The notes: a model not told the origin generated them from the letters alone. A stretch of 10,976 bases of DNA from an uncultured Arcanobacterium sp. (GCF_947253055.1 NZ_CAMXYE010000049.1:1-10976), one strand, 5' to 3'. Positions 1 through 8,192 are shown, numbered from the stretch's first letter. Numbers and translations: made by a program.

Positions 1-598
1 ACTTTTGCCCGTGGGCGGTAATTTGTGCTTGTAGATTTCTGCCGATTATCACCTCATAGGGATTTACACCCGCCGAGTGAAGTATTTGTTGCGGGCTCTG
101 AAGAGTTTCTAAGACTTTTTCCACTACAAAAGCAGCTGGGCGGGAATCAGAAAAAAATGTGCAAGTAGCTAAATCACGATAATAATGCATGCGTTCACGG
201 CGCAATTTTTGCATTTCAGCTTCTGCATTAGTAGTGAAAATAGGGCGCTGGGTGCGCGATTTTTGCACGCGCGCTGCGAGCACTTGGTCAGCGGCGTCAA
301 TTAAAAATACTCGCTGCCCCTTTAAAGCGGCACGGGTATCGGGATTTAGTATGGCACCTCCCCCGAGCGAAAGTATCCCGCTAAAATCGGTGAGTGCAGA
401 AATAATTGCTTGGGATTCGACACGGCGAAATTCTTTTTCTCCCGCCGTCGCGAAAATTTCGGCAATACTGCGGCCAGTTTTTTCTCTAATCAAAGTATCG
501 GAATCGCGGAAAGCTACTCCGAGCCGGCGGGCCACCAACCGCCCGACGGTAGATTTACCGGCTCCCGGCATACCGATAAAAATAACTTTTGGCTGCAT
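1..598 (-). CDS. aroKB: Bifunctional shikimate kinase / 3-dehydroquinate synthase (AroK-AroB fusion), C-terminus off the left edge
   Basis: The 199 visible codons start at ATG 598-596. Residues 1-170 are a complete shikimate kinase, which phosphorylates shikimate with ATP in the cytoplasm. The P-loop GMPGAGKST is at 9-17. Shikimate-binding residues D32, D34, R58 and G79-G81, and the late R136, fall at the same numbers as in the Mycobacterium tuberculosis enzyme as I recall it. The RP pair of the lid is at 118-119. The frame does not stop where a free-standing kinase (about 165-175 residues) would. It runs through a short linker (about 167-178) into GVNPYEVIIGRNL (177-189), which looks like the first strand of 3-dehydroquinate synthase. 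The NAD-binding and metal-binding parts of AroB lie outside the window. The start is one base after the aroC stop, implying tight co-transcription. Such AroKB fusions are known in bifidobacteria. The kinase call is near certain; the fusion is strongly supported but only about 20 AroB residues are seen. Confidence 0.88.
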   Translation of the reverse strand, partial: MQPKVIFIGMPGAGKSTVGRLVARRLGVAFRDSDTLIREKTGRSIAEIFATAGEKEFRRVESQAIISALTDFSGILSLGGGAILNPDTRAALKGQRVFLIDAADQVLAARVQKSRTQRPIFTTNAEAEMQKLRRERMHYYRDLATCTFFSDSRPAAFVVEKVLETLQSPQQILHSAGVNPYEVIIGRNLQAQITAHGQK

Positions 599-599
599 T

Positions 600-1808
600 T
601 TATTTTCTTTCTGGAGGAATCGCGGCTTGAAAACTCGCTAAATTACGGCGTACTTCCACGAGGCTATCTCCCCCAAATTTTTCGACCATAGCTTCGGCCA
701 GCACGAGAGCTAACATTGCCTCTCCGATTATACTTCCAGGTACTATGGCGGTGGTATCGGAACGCTGATGAATAGCCGTTGCTTCGGCTCCAGTGCTGAT
801 ATCGATAGTGCGCAGAGCTCGAGGTACAGTAGAGATAGGTTTAAAGGCGATTCGCACTACCAAGGCAGCTCCATTCGATATACCGCCTTCAATTCCACCG
901 GCATTATTACTGAGCCGCTCTAGATGATCTGCTTCCTTGATTATTTCATCGTGGGCGTTAGTTCCATACTGAGCAGCTGCCGCAAATCCAGCGCCTATTT
1001 CCACCCCTTTTACAGCCGGGATAGACATCATTGCCGCAGCTACTTTAGCGTCTAATCTATTGGCCGGTACCGCGTAGGTACCTAATCCGATGGGGACTCC
1101 CTCGGCAGTTATTTCTGCGATTCCTCCCACAGTATCGCCACTTTTTTGGGCTTTATCTATTTCAGTGCAAAAAAGTGCTTCTGTATTTGCATCGAGAGTG
1201 CGCACCGGAGAAGCATCTAGGGCGGGAATATCTGCCGCGGTGGCAGTCCGATAATTTTCCGCTGCCACTTTACCTACTCGAACTATCTGTGAAGTAATTT
1301 TTATACCGGCCGCTTGCTCTAAAAAACTGGCGGCTAGAGATCCGAGTACCACTCGTGCCGCTGTTTCGCGCGCGGAAGCCCGCTCAAGTACGGGGCGTAT
1401 ATCTGTAAAACCATATTTATTCATTCCCGCTAAATCGGCATGCCCGGGGCGCGGGCACGTCAACGGTTTTCCCCGTGGGAGTTCTCGCTCATCTCCGCGG
1501 CCATTTTCTAACTCTAAAGCGGAAGCAGTAGGCTGCGGATTCATAACAGTTTTCCATTTTTCCCATTCGGGATTGGCGATTTCGATAGCGATAGGAGATC
1601 CAATACTCTTCCCCTGGATGAGGCCACTTAAAATTTTTATTTCATCATTTTCAAATTTTTGCCGGCTTCCCCGCCCGTAGCCGACTCGCCGACGGTATAA
1701 CGCATTTTTAATATCGCGTTCCGAGATTTCTACTCCGGCGGGCATTCCTTCTAAAAGTGCTATTAAGGATTGCCCGTGTGATTCTCCTGCCGTACTCCAA
1801 CGCATCAT
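600..1808 (-). CDS. aroC: Chorismate synthase
   Basis: AroC catalyses the last shikimate-pathway step, converting 5-enolpyruvylshikimate-3-phosphate to chorismate with reduced FMN, as a cytosolic homotetramer. The 402 residues match the longer bacterial form. Visible motifs are GESHG with the catalytic-type histidine at 8-12, the arginine-rich FMN/substrate segment RRRVGYGRGSRQ (39-50), PRPGHAD (119-125), AQYGTNAHDE (279-288), the glycine-rich NNAGGIEGGISNG (301-313) and RSDTTAIVP (349-357). The frame opens with two successive ATG codons (1808-1806 and 1805-1803). A GGAAG sits one base before the first and four before the second, so the second ATG (401 residues) may be the true start. Downstream, aroKB begins one base after the stop. 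Upstream, 57 bp separate it from the prepilin peptidase, with no clear terminator. No defect is visible. Confidence 0.97.
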   Translation of the reverse strand: MMRWSTAGESHGQSLIALLEGMPAGVEISERDIKNALYRRRVGYGRGSRQKFENDEIKILSGLIQGKSIGSPIAIEIANPEWEKWKTVMNPQPTASALELENGRGDERELPRGKPLTCPRPGHADLAGMNKYGFTDIRPVLERASARETAARVVLGSLAASFLEQAAGIKITSQIVRVGKVAAENYRTATAADIPALDASPVRTLDANTEALFCTEIDKAQKSGDTVGGIAEITAEGVPIGLGTYAVPANRLDAKVAAAMMSIPAVKGVEIGAGFAAAAQYGTNAHDEIIKEADHLERLSNNAGGIEGGISNGAALVVRIAFKPISTVPRALRTIDISTGAEATAIHQRSDTTAIVPGSIIGEAMLALVLAEAMVEKFGGDSLVEVRRNLASFQAAIPPERK

Positions 1809-1865
1809 ACTTCCATAATGCCATGCGCCAATAAAAAATTCTGCCTAGATAGCTCCGCTAAATAC

Positions 1866-2498
1866 TTAAACTAATGCCAGAGCAAGGAACCAGCCAGTAA
1901 AAATAGCGGGCCCGAGCGCAAAAGAATTTTTAGAGGCTTTAGGTAAAGAAGCTTTACAGTGTCGATAGCTAATTTTACTAATTGCTAAGAGAGCGGCGGC
2001 AACAAAAGTGTAAAACACCGTATAAAAAGCGGCAGCGGGTACGTAGAGAAAACTAAAAGTGCTGGTGGCTGCCAACAGTGGCACATCGCCTTTTCCTAGG
2101 CCGCCACACTTGGAAAGGAAAGTGAAAATGCCCTGAAGAGAACTCAAAATCAGCAGGGCAAATGCGAGTTGTAAGAGGGAAAATATATTTTTTCTCCAGC
2201 CAATTCCGCTGCTGAGTAGCAGGCTGAAAATAACTGCATAAGTCCAAATGTGCAGCAAATATCCGCGGCGATAATCGATATAGGCATTTATGCCGCAAGG
2301 AATACCGAAAGCTAGGGAGTTGCTAAGCCAAAATAGCGAAAAATTTTTCCCCCAACTGAGCAGTAAAATAATTCCTCCGAGCGCACCGATGAGCAGAAAA
2401 AATTGGCCGGTATTTAAGCAACCCAGCGTTAAATTATGAGTAACAGTAGCGCCAATATGGGGAACTTTTTTCTGGCGTCTATCGGGCATAGAGTGCAT
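1866..2498 (-). CDS. Prepilin peptidase, A24 family, short form without methyltransferase domain
   Basis: This 210-residue polytopic membrane protein carries the two aspartate motifs of A24 aspartic prepilin peptidases. D75 lies in AYIDYRRGYL (72-81), a diverged first motif, and D138 lies in the GKGD motif (135-138, GxGD). Hydrophobic segments are near 32-48, 54-72, 84-100, 105-127, 139-154 and 156-173, with a last one near the C-terminus. The family cleaves the basic leader of type IV or Tad/Flp pilins and prepilins of secretion systems at the inner face of the membrane. The N-terminal cytosolic methylase domain of PilD-type enzymes is absent, as is usual in actinobacteria and Tad systems. 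The start is uncertain: ATG 2498 and ATG 2489 are both in frame and neither has a good Shine-Dalgarno. No pilin or secretion ATPase is in the window, so the substrate must be encoded elsewhere. Its place between aroE and aroC recalls mycobacterial Rv2551c next to aroE. Confidence 0.85.
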   Translation of the reverse strand: MHSMPDRRQKKVPHIGATVTHNLTLGCLNTGQFFLLIGALGGIILLLSWGKNFSLFWLSNSLAFGIPCGINAYIDYRRGYLLHIWTYAVIFSLLLSSGIGWRKNIFSLLQLAFALLILSSLQGIFTFLSKCGGLGKGDVPLLAATSTFSFLYVPAAAFYTVFYTFVAAALLAISKISYRHCKASLPKASKNSFALGPAIFTGWFLALALV

Positions 2499-2509
2499 AG
2501 CGTAAGTAT

Positions 2510-2538
2510 AAAAATTTGCCAGAGTGAAAATCGCTGGC
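2510..2538 (-). terminator. Weak terminator- or attenuator-like hairpin between aroE and the prepilin peptidase gene
   Basis: On the minus strand GCCAG (2538-2534) can pair with CTGGC (2522-2518) across an 11-base loop. The stem is followed by AAA and then five T (2514-2510). The stem is only five pairs, so termination would be partial at best. It could lower expression of the downstream prepilin peptidase, aroC and aroKB relative to aroE. Confidence 0.3.
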
Positions 2539-2584
2539 GAAATTAACTGTGGAAAGTACGGGCGTTTTTGGTGGCTGTAGACAT

Positions 2585-3385
2585 CTAAAGTACTTGTCGC
2601 ATTTGCTCCACATCTGGATCTTTACCAGTGAAAAGCCGCATCTGTAAAATAGCTTGATGTAAAAGCATTAATTTACCAGGTATTACGCTCCCGCCTGCCG
2701 CTTGCCATGCTGCCACTAAACGGCTCGGATAAGGATCGTAAGCCACGTCTAATAAAAATTTTCCCGTTAAATCAGTGCCAGCAAGTTGCGCGGCGATTTC
2801 GTCCGCCACGCCCGCCGGCAAAGTAGAAATAAGTAAATCAGTATCTTGAATATGCTCCGGCGCAGCCGCTAGTAGATGAGTAGATAGCGATACTCCCAGA
2901 TTATGTGCAGTGGCAAATACAGTACCAGGCCCAGCCAGACGGCGGGCGCAAACTTCAATCTCCGCCACCTTTAGCTGTGCTAAAGCGGCTAATGCCGAAG
3001 AGGCCGTAGCACCAGAACCGAGTATAAGCGCTTTTTTATAGCTACGGCCGGGGGCGATTTCCGTAATCGCATTTACTATTCCCCCGATATCGGTATTAAA
3101 TCCGATAAACATACGGCTTTTTCCCAGTGGCTGGCAAATAAGAGTATTTACTACCTGCACTTTTTGGGCCAAGTCGTCAGCCATATCCGCACAGTTAAAG
3201 GCTTCCCGTTTCAGCGGCATAGTGACGGCGAAACCATCCCACTTGGTACCCGCTTTTTCCAAGAAATCGGCTAATTCTCCGGCCGAAATTTTTATTTTAG
3301 AAAAATCGCTAATTCCCGCGCCCGCCGCATATAGACGAGGAGAGAGAGAATGCGCTATGGGATCGCCCAGTACGGCTCCGCGCAT
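2585..3385 (-). CDS. aroE: Shikimate dehydrogenase (NADP-dependent)
   Basis: AroE reduces 3-dehydroshikimate to shikimate in the cytosol. The 266 residues show the usual order. First is the substrate-binding domain with the shikimate-binding SLSP (13-16), TMPLK with the catalytic-type lysine K59, VNTL (79-82, N80) and FNTD with the catalytic partner D99. Then comes a Rossmann domain with LGSGATASSA (122-131) in place of the common GAGGA loop. The C-terminal helix GKLMLLHQAILQMRLFTG carries the substrate-contacting glutamine. In the segment before the lysine, GFAVTMPLK has alanine where the E. coli-type motif has asparagine; I recall actinobacterial relatives also deviating there. ATG 3385 lies nine bases after the mltG stop and is preceded by AGGTAGGAAAT, a plausible ribosome site, so co-transcription with mltG is likely. 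A quinate dehydrogenase role is not excluded, but the aro neighbours favour biosynthesis. Confidence 0.95.
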   Translation of the reverse strand: MRGAVLGDPIAHSLSPRLYAAGAGISDFSKIKISAGELADFLEKAGTKWDGFAVTMPLKREAFNCADMADDLAQKVQVVNTLICQPLGKSRMFIGFNTDIGGIVNAITEIAPGRSYKKALILGSGATASSALAALAQLKVAEIEVCARRLAGPGTVFATAHNLGVSLSTHLLAAAPEHIQDTDLLISTLPAGVADEIAAQLAGTDLTGKFLLDVAYDPYPSRLVAAWQAAGGSVIPGKLMLLHQAILQMRLFTGKDPDVEQMRQVL

Positions 3386-3394
3386 ATTTCCTAC

Positions 3395-4480
3395 CTATTT
3401 GCTTTTTTCGTCGTGATTATTTTCAAACCACTTCCGGAATTCTTGCACATTTTTATTGTGCTCTTCGATGTTATCGGTAAATTTCGTCTCTCCCGTATGC
3501 AGATTTATCGTCACGAAATAAATCCAATTTCCCGCGGGCGGATTAATCGCAGCCTTAATAGCACTAATAGAAGGATTAGAAATAGGAGCTGGCGGTAATC
3601 CCGGGTGCTTATAAGTGTTATACGGATTATCTGATTCTAGATCGCTCTGGGTAGGTACTCCTCCGCTCTTTCCTACTCCATAGAGTACAGTAGAATCCAT
3701 CTGCAGATATCCGTGGGCTTCGCCGCTTTGTGCCAAACGATTTTCTATTACGCGAGCTACTTTTCCGTAATGTTCCGGCCAGTTCACTTCGCGCTCCACT
3801 ATCGAAGCTATCAATATGTATTGCTGCCAGCTATCTTTCGGAACTCCTAAACTCTGCATTTCTTTAATGCGCTCTTCTACCAGCTGGGAAAGGGCTGCTT
3901 GCGCAGTGGTACCCGGAGCATACTCATAGGTCTTCGGAGCGAGCCAACCTTCTAAATTGCCTCCTGCTTCTTTTGGTAGACCCAATGCGGCAGGATCAGC
4001 AGCGGCCGCTTTTATTTCTTCTAAAGGTAGTGAAAGCACATTAGCTAGCCGCTCATAGATTTGCTGCGCCGTGAAGCCTTCCGGAATAGTGACCGTCAAT
4101 TCGGCGCGGTTTGCCGGAGCTAATAGAGCTGCTACCGCATTTGCCGCCGACATTTTTTTCTGTAATTTATAGCTACCAGCCTGAATAGACCCCGCTTTGG
4201 GATTTTTATTAAAAGCCTTAATAAAGGCCATCTGCGAAGCCACCACATCCTCTTTATAAAGAATATTGGCAATATCGGCTCCTAAAGATCCCTCAGGAAT
4301 ATCCACCACTACTACTTCACCATTACCGCTACCTTCATAATCGGGAATATTTCTACTGGAAATAAAATCGCGGGCTTTAGGTAATACCACTACTGCGCCA
4401 CAGACCACCAAGGCCGTGACGATGCAGAGTATGATTGCGGTGCGAAAATTCCCGCGCGAAGCAGAATTTTTATTTTTCAC
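3395..4480 (-). CDS. mltG: Endolytic murein transglycosylase MltG (YceG-like)
   Basis: MltG cuts nascent peptidoglycan strands outside the membrane and is thought to end chain growth. The 361-residue protein has a short cytoplasmic N-terminus, one membrane segment at about 15-34, and an extracytoplasmic part. That part has a LysM-like subdomain (about 55-125, with VDIPEGSLGADIANIL) and the catalytic YceG domain. IASIVERE at 224-231 contains E229, aligned by motif with the catalytic glutamate E218 of E. coli. Further family hallmarks are LQMDSTVLYGVG, NPYNTYKHPGLPPAPISNPS and the late YFVT...TGE segment. The start is GTG (4480-4478), supported by AAAGGA seven bases upstream; it overlaps the end of ruvX by 11 bp. 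It sits in the alaS-ruvX-mltG-aroE order common in actinobacteria. It is a complete, normal-length member. Confidence 0.96.
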   Translation of the reverse strand: MKNKNSASRGNFRTAIILCIVTALVVCGAVVVLPKARDFISSRNIPDYEGSGNGEVVVVDIPEGSLGADIANILYKEDVVASQMAFIKAFNKNPKAGSIQAGSYKLQKKMSAANAVAALLAPANRAELTVTIPEGFTAQQIYERLANVLSLPLEEIKAAAADPAALGLPKEAGGNLEGWLAPKTYEYAPGTTAQAALSQLVEERIKEMQSLGVPKDSWQQYILIASIVEREVNWPEHYGKVARVIENRLAQSGEAHGYLQMDSTVLYGVGKSGGVPTQSDLESDNPYNTYKHPGLPPAPISNPSISAIKAAINPPAGNWIYFVTINLHTGETKFTDNIEEHNKNVQEFRKWFENNHDEKSK

Positions 4481-5006
4481 TGGTGTGTCCTTTCACCGAA
4501 AGACCTGGTTGCCGGCCGGTACGGCGTGCAAAATCAAGAGCACTCTCTAAAATAATAACTGCTGCAGCTTGATCTACAAGTGGTTTATGCTTTATTTCTC
4601 GTAATCCGGCTTCCTGCAATTGCCGATGTGCACTTACGCTGCTGAGCCTCTCATCGATCATTCGCACGGGAATTGGCGCGATCATTTTCGCTAAACGCTG
4701 CGCCCATTTTTGGGCATTGCGAGCGGTACTTCCGATACTTCCGTCCATATTCAGGGGTAATCCCACATAGACTGCGCAGACATCTTCTTGGGAAATAATA
4801 TCTAATACGCCCGTTATATCGTCTTGCCCGCGGCGAAAAGTACCTACCGGCAGCGCCAAAATCGCCTCATGATCAGTCTTCGCGATGCCGACTCGTACTT
4901 TTCCTACGTCGACGGCGATGCGCACTCCCGGCTTTAGAGATTTTTCGCCACTCCCGCCAGCTTCATTTTCAATAGCGTTTTCGATATCGCTTTCCCCATT
5001 TATCAT
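4470..5006 (-). CDS. ruvX: Putative pre-16S rRNA nuclease RuvX/YqgF (Holliday-junction-resolvase-like fold)
   Basis: RuvX/YqgF is an RNase H-fold nuclease implicated in final 16S rRNA maturation; the older name is putative Holliday junction resolvase. The 178 residues contain RIAVDVGKVRVGIA (29-42) with acidic D33, VGLPLNMDGSIG (81-92), IDERLSSVSA (117-126) with E119, and KPLVDQAAAVIILE (141-154) with D145. These are the expected three acidic active-site positions. About 26 residues rich in E, N, G and S precede the first strand, longer than in many homologues. An internal GTG at V28 could start a shorter protein, but its GGGAG would lie directly against the codon. ATG 5006-5004 overlaps the alaS TGA as ATGA, the usual arrangement for translational coupling, so I keep it. 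The gene overlaps mltG by 11 bp at its other end. Confidence 0.94.
   Translation of the reverse strand: MINGESDIENAIENEAGGSGEKSLKPGVRIAVDVGKVRVGIAKTDHEAILALPVGTFRRGQDDITGVLDIISQEDVCAVYVGLPLNMDGSIGSTARNAQKWAQRLAKMIAPIPVRMIDERLSSVSAHRQLQEAGLREIKHKPLVDQAAAVIILESALDFARRTGRQPGLSVKGHTSEK
4488..4493 (-). promoter_or_regulatory. Ribosome binding site supporting the GTG start of mltG
   Basis: AAAGGA on the minus strand lies seven bases before GTG 4480-4478, inside the 3' end of ruvX. It supports the GTG as the start codon and the 11-bp ruvX/mltG overlap. Confidence 0.75.
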
Positions 5007-7675
5007 TGATTTTCCAGAAAATCCCTAATTGCTTTTGCGGCAGCTGATATCTTTTGTACATCGATTCCGCCGCCTTGGGCGAGATCCGGCTTTCCGCCGC
5101 CGCCACCGCCTAAAACTTTCGCCGCTAAAGCTACCAATGCTCCCGCCTTCACTCCAGCTTTTTGCGCAGCAGGAGTGAGTGCCACTACGAGCAGTGGTTT
5201 ATCTTTTACGATTCCGAAAAGTGCCACTACAGCTGGTTTTTCCCCGAGCCGATTGCGCACTTCTATGGCCGCAGTCCGCAGTTCATCGGCATTGGCAAGC
5301 TTTTGGAAATTATGTGCATAGAGCTGCAAATTTTTAATCTGGCGGCCCTTTTCTAAAATTTCTCCATAAGTGGCCGTCAGCTGGGCCTGCCGCAAAGCAG
5401 TTATTTCTTTTTCAGCTTGCTTTAAGCGCTCCAACAAAGCACTAATATGCTCCGGCAAGGCAGCTGGCTGTACCTGCACTAAGGTGCTGAGCTGGGAAAG
5501 CAATGCGCGCTCTTTCGCTCCTTCCGCATAAGCTCCTGCCCCTACCAGTGCTTCTACCCGGCGCACGCCGGAGCCGATAGAAGATTCTCCCAGAATCGAG
5601 ACTAAACCGAGTTCTCCAGTTTGCGCTACATGCGTACCGGCGCAGAATTCGCGCGACCATGCATCGTCAATAGAAACTACGCGCACTTTTTTGCCATATT
5701 TTTCTCCAAATAGTGCCATTGCGCCGAGCTGTTTCGCAGCGTCAATATCCATCACCTGCGCACCTACCGGCAAATTTTCCTGGAGCCGTTCATTGATGCG
5801 CTGCTCTATTTCTGTGAGCATGTTCGGAGAAATTTTTGCGCCATGGCGAAAATCAAAACGCAAGCGTGAAGGAGAATTCTCCGAACCGGCCTGCGTGGCT
5901 TGATCTCCTAAAAATTCGTGCAACACTTTATGCAACATATGAGTGGCAGTATGAGCCTGCGCAATTTGGAGACGGCGGTCGGTATCGATTTGCGCATAGA
6001 CGGTATCCTCTATCGCAATCGCGCCCTCAAGTAAATGCCCGCGATGCAGGAATAAACCTTTTATCGGCATCTGCACATCGTCTACTTCGAGGAGTCCACC
6101 CCCGGCAATTCGGATTGTGCCGTGATCGGCTAATTGACCGCCCTGCTCGGCATAGAAAGGAGTACGGTCAAGGACCACCTCTATTTCCGCCGGTGCTTCT
6201 GCCGCCGGCACCGGTTTTCCATCCGCTAAAATGCCGATTACTTTTCCCTCTGCCGCACTTTCTCGATACCCTAAAAATTCGGTATCTCCGCCATTTTTTG
6301 CTTGGAAAGCGTGGAATACTGAAGCGTCGATGTGGCCAGTTTTTTTCGCTTGAGCATCAGCTCGAGCGCGCTCTTTCTGCTCTTGCATAAATTTGCGGAA
6401 TCCCTTTTCATCCACTTTTACGCCCTGCTCCTGCGCCATCTCCAGGGTTAAATCAATGGGAAATCCGTAGGTATCGTGTAACTCAAAGGCATCCTTTCCG
6501 CTGAGTTCACCGCTCTTTTGCTTCGCTTTCGCTACCGCTACATCAAAAATCTGGGTTCCGGCCACTAGGGTACGCCGGAAAGATTCTTCTTCTCCGTAAG
6601 CGATACTAGAAATAGTGGAAAAATTCTGCTCTACTTGCGGATATATTTCTTTCATCGCATCTTTCGACACCGGTAAAAGCACCGGTAAAGCTGGAGCATC
6701 TACTCCGAGTAAACGCACCGAGCGCACAGCGCGGCGGATCAAGCGCCGCAGCACGTAGCCACGCCCGTCATTACCGGGGCGGACACCATCCGCAATAAGC
6801 ATAAGTGCAGAGCGAATATGGTCGGCAATAATACGCATTTGTACATCCGCTGCCGGATCTGTTCCGTATTGCTTTCCAGTCAATTCGCTAGTGGCAGCAA
6901 TTACTGGATATACCTGGTCCGTTTCATACATATTTTCTTTACCTTGGAGCAAATAAGCAATGCGCTCCAAGCCTGCACCAGTATCCACGGCACGCTTATC
7001 GAGCTTTCCGAGTAATTCATAATTACTACCTTCGCCCGCTCCACGCATATATTCATCGAATACCAGATTCCATATTTCCAGATAGCGATCGCCGCCGGGA
7101 TCTACGCTACCTCCCACTGCTTCGGGGCCATACGCGGGGCCGCGATCATAGTGGATTTCTACGCAGGGACCAGCTGGGCCCGGTTGACCGGTAGACCAGA
7201 ATATTTCCGAGCGCGTCAATTGCACCAGGTGGCGCTCATCTACACCAATTTCTCGATTGAGAATTCGATATGCTTCTGCGTCTTCATTCCAGAGGGAAAA
7301 CCACAGTTTATCTCCGGAGAGACCAAATCCTCCCTGCGCGGGATCACTAGTCAATAGTTCCCAGGCAAAATGCAGAGCTTCTTTTTTGAAATAATCACCG
7401 AAAGAAAAATTTCCGCACATTTGAAAGAATGTGCCGTGGCGAGTAGTGAGCCCAACGTTGTCGATGTCGTTAGTGCGAATACATTTTTGTACCGAAGCCA
7501 CTCGCGGATAAGGTGGCTGCGCAGTGCCCGTAATGTAGGGAATAAAAGGAACCATACCGGCGATGGTGAATAAAATAGAAGGATCAGGAGATATTAGAGA
7601 AGCACTTTCCGCTATCTGGTGATCCTGCCGGCGGAAATAATCCAACCAGCGCTGATATATTTCTACACTGCGCAT
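5003..7675 (-). CDS. alaS: Alanyl-tRNA synthetase
   Basis: AlaS is a class II synthetase that charges tRNA-Ala and hydrolyses mischarged Ser/Gly-tRNA-Ala. All domains are present in 890 residues. The catalytic core includes SVQKCIRTNDIDNVG (61-75), RHGTFFQMCGNFSFGDYF (79-96), GPCVEIHYDRG (169-179) and motif 3 DGRGYVLRRLIRRA (303-316). The editing domain has the zinc-type ligands HTATH (H575, H579) and CAGTH (C678, H682). A coiled segment (about 725-770) leads to a C-Ala domain ending in the glycine-rich GGGGGGKPDLAQGGG (856-870). ATG 7675-7673 has AAGGAT five bases upstream. The stop overlaps the ruvX start by 4 bp. It lies 57 bp after the DUF948 gene, with no terminator seen between them. 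No T-box-like leader is possible in so short a gap. Editing and catalytic motifs look intact. Confidence 0.98.
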   Translation of the reverse strand: MRSVEIYQRWLDYFRRQDHQIAESASLISPDPSILFTIAGMVPFIPYITGTAQPPYPRVASVQKCIRTNDIDNVGLTTRHGTFFQMCGNFSFGDYFKKEALHFAWELLTSDPAQGGFGLSGDKLWFSLWNEDAEAYRILNREIGVDERHLVQLTRSEIFWSTGQPGPAGPCVEIHYDRGPAYGPEAVGGSVDPGGDRYLEIWNLVFDEYMRGAGEGSNYELLGKLDKRAVDTGAGLERIAYLLQGKENMYETDQVYPVIAATSELTGKQYGTDPAADVQMRIIADHIRSALMLIADGVRPGNDGRGYVLRRLIRRAVRSVRLLGVDAPALPVLLPVSKDAMKEIYPQVEQNFSTISSIAYGEEESFRRTLVAGTQIFDVAVAKAKQKSGELSGKDAFELHDTYGFPIDLTLEMAQEQGVKVDEKGFRKFMQEQKERARADAQAKKTGHIDASVFHAFQAKNGGDTEFLGYRESAAEGKVIGILADGKPVPAAEAPAEIEVVLDRTPFYAEQGGQLADHGTIRIAGGGLLEVDDVQMPIKGLFLHRGHLLEGAIAIEDTVYAQIDTDRRLQIAQAHTATHMLHKVLHEFLGDQATQAGSENSPSRLRFDFRHGAKISPNMLTEIEQRINERLQENLPVGAQVMDIDAAKQLGAMALFGEKYGKKVRVVSIDDAWSREFCAGTHVAQTGELGLVSILGESSIGSGVRRVEALVGAGAYAEGAKERALLSQLSTLVQVQPAALPEHISALLERLKQAEKEITALRQAQLTATYGEILEKGRQIKNLQLYAHNFQKLANADELRTAAIEVRNRLGEKPAVVALFGIVKDKPLLVVALTPAAQKAGVKAGALVALAAKVLGGGGGGKPDLAQGGGIDVQKISAAAKAIRDFLENQ

Positions 7676-7680
7676 TAGAA

Positions 7681-7686
7681 ATCCTT
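7681..7686 (-). promoter_or_regulatory. Ribosome binding site of alaS
   Basis: On the minus strand AAGGAT lies five bases before ATG 7675-7673. It supports this start and shows that alaS has its own initiation site although it follows the DUF948 gene closely. Confidence 0.7.
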
Positions 7687-7732
7687 CATATTATTTTTAT
7701 AAATACTGCTTTTATTGCCACTTATTGAATCG

Positions 7733-8164
7733 CTATTTATCAGCCGGGGAATCTTCGGTTGCGCCGTCTTCTCCATACATGGATGGAAGCTCACCACTCG
7801 GAGCAGCATCTCCTCCGCGCCCAAATACGTTTTTCACTTTTTCTGCTCCGCGGCGCGCCGCTAAGAAAGGCGCTCCGACGGTGGACGTGACCAAAGTAGT
7901 CATAGCCGAAATATCTTCCGAAGTACGAGCAGCCGCATCGGTGATTACGTCGAGCTTCTTCACCTGATTATTAGCTTCCGCTACGGTATTTACCGCTTCA
8001 TCGATAGCGGGAAGTGTGTGTTCGGTTAGTTCGCGGAGCGATTCTGCTAAGCGATCGAGCACGCCAGAAAGCTTCCGGAGTGGACGGATGGAAAAATATA
8101 CTAATACTAAAAATGCGAGGGCAGCGAGAATACCTGCAATCTGCCCGAGAGATATAGGAGCCAT
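7733..8164 (-). CDS. DUF948-family single-pass membrane protein
   Basis: This 143-residue protein has a short extracytoplasmic or cytoplasmic start, one hydrophobic segment at about 8-27, and a long helical, probably coiled-coil region (about 30-105). The helical region is rich in alanine, threonine and acidic residues, for example VLDRLAESLRELTEHTLPAIDEAVNTV. It then continues into STVGAPFLAARRGAEKVKNVFG and a charged, disordered-looking tail. This pattern matches DUF948, found in actinobacteria between rpsD and alaS and, more distantly, in Firmicutes general-stress proteins. No enzymatic motif is visible and the biochemical role is unknown. Topology and helical propensity suggest a scaffold or envelope-associated function, which is only an inference. 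ATG 8164 is preceded by AAGGTAGG at 8169-8176. The gene starts 28 bases after the T-run of the rpsD terminator. Confidence 0.85.
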   Translation of the reverse strand: MAPISLGQIAGILAALAFLVLVYFSIRPLRKLSGVLDRLAESLRELTEHTLPAIDEAVNTVAEANNQVKKLDVITDAAARTSEDISAMTTLVTSTVGAPFLAARRGAEKVKNVFGRGGDAAPSGELPSMYGEDGATEDSPADK

Positions 8165-8192
8165 AGTACCTACCTTATAGTAATAAGTGAGT

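Noticed and set aside
189..641. Plus-strand open frame of 150 codons opposite aroK and the aroC end
   Set aside because: It is antisense to conserved shikimate kinase motifs, with serine/arginine-rich composition and no ribosome site or family resemblance.
1866..2498. Recent horizontal insertion of the prepilin peptidase into the aro operon
   Set aside because: No flanking repeats or mobility genes are visible, and the same neighbourhood is known in other actinobacteria, which points to conserved gene order.
5836..6390. Plus-strand open frame of 184 codons opposite alaS
   Set aside because: It is antisense to the editing and linker region of a clearly functional alaS and its translation is rich in R, P and L without recognisable motifs. 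It is best explained as a shadow of the alaS codons.
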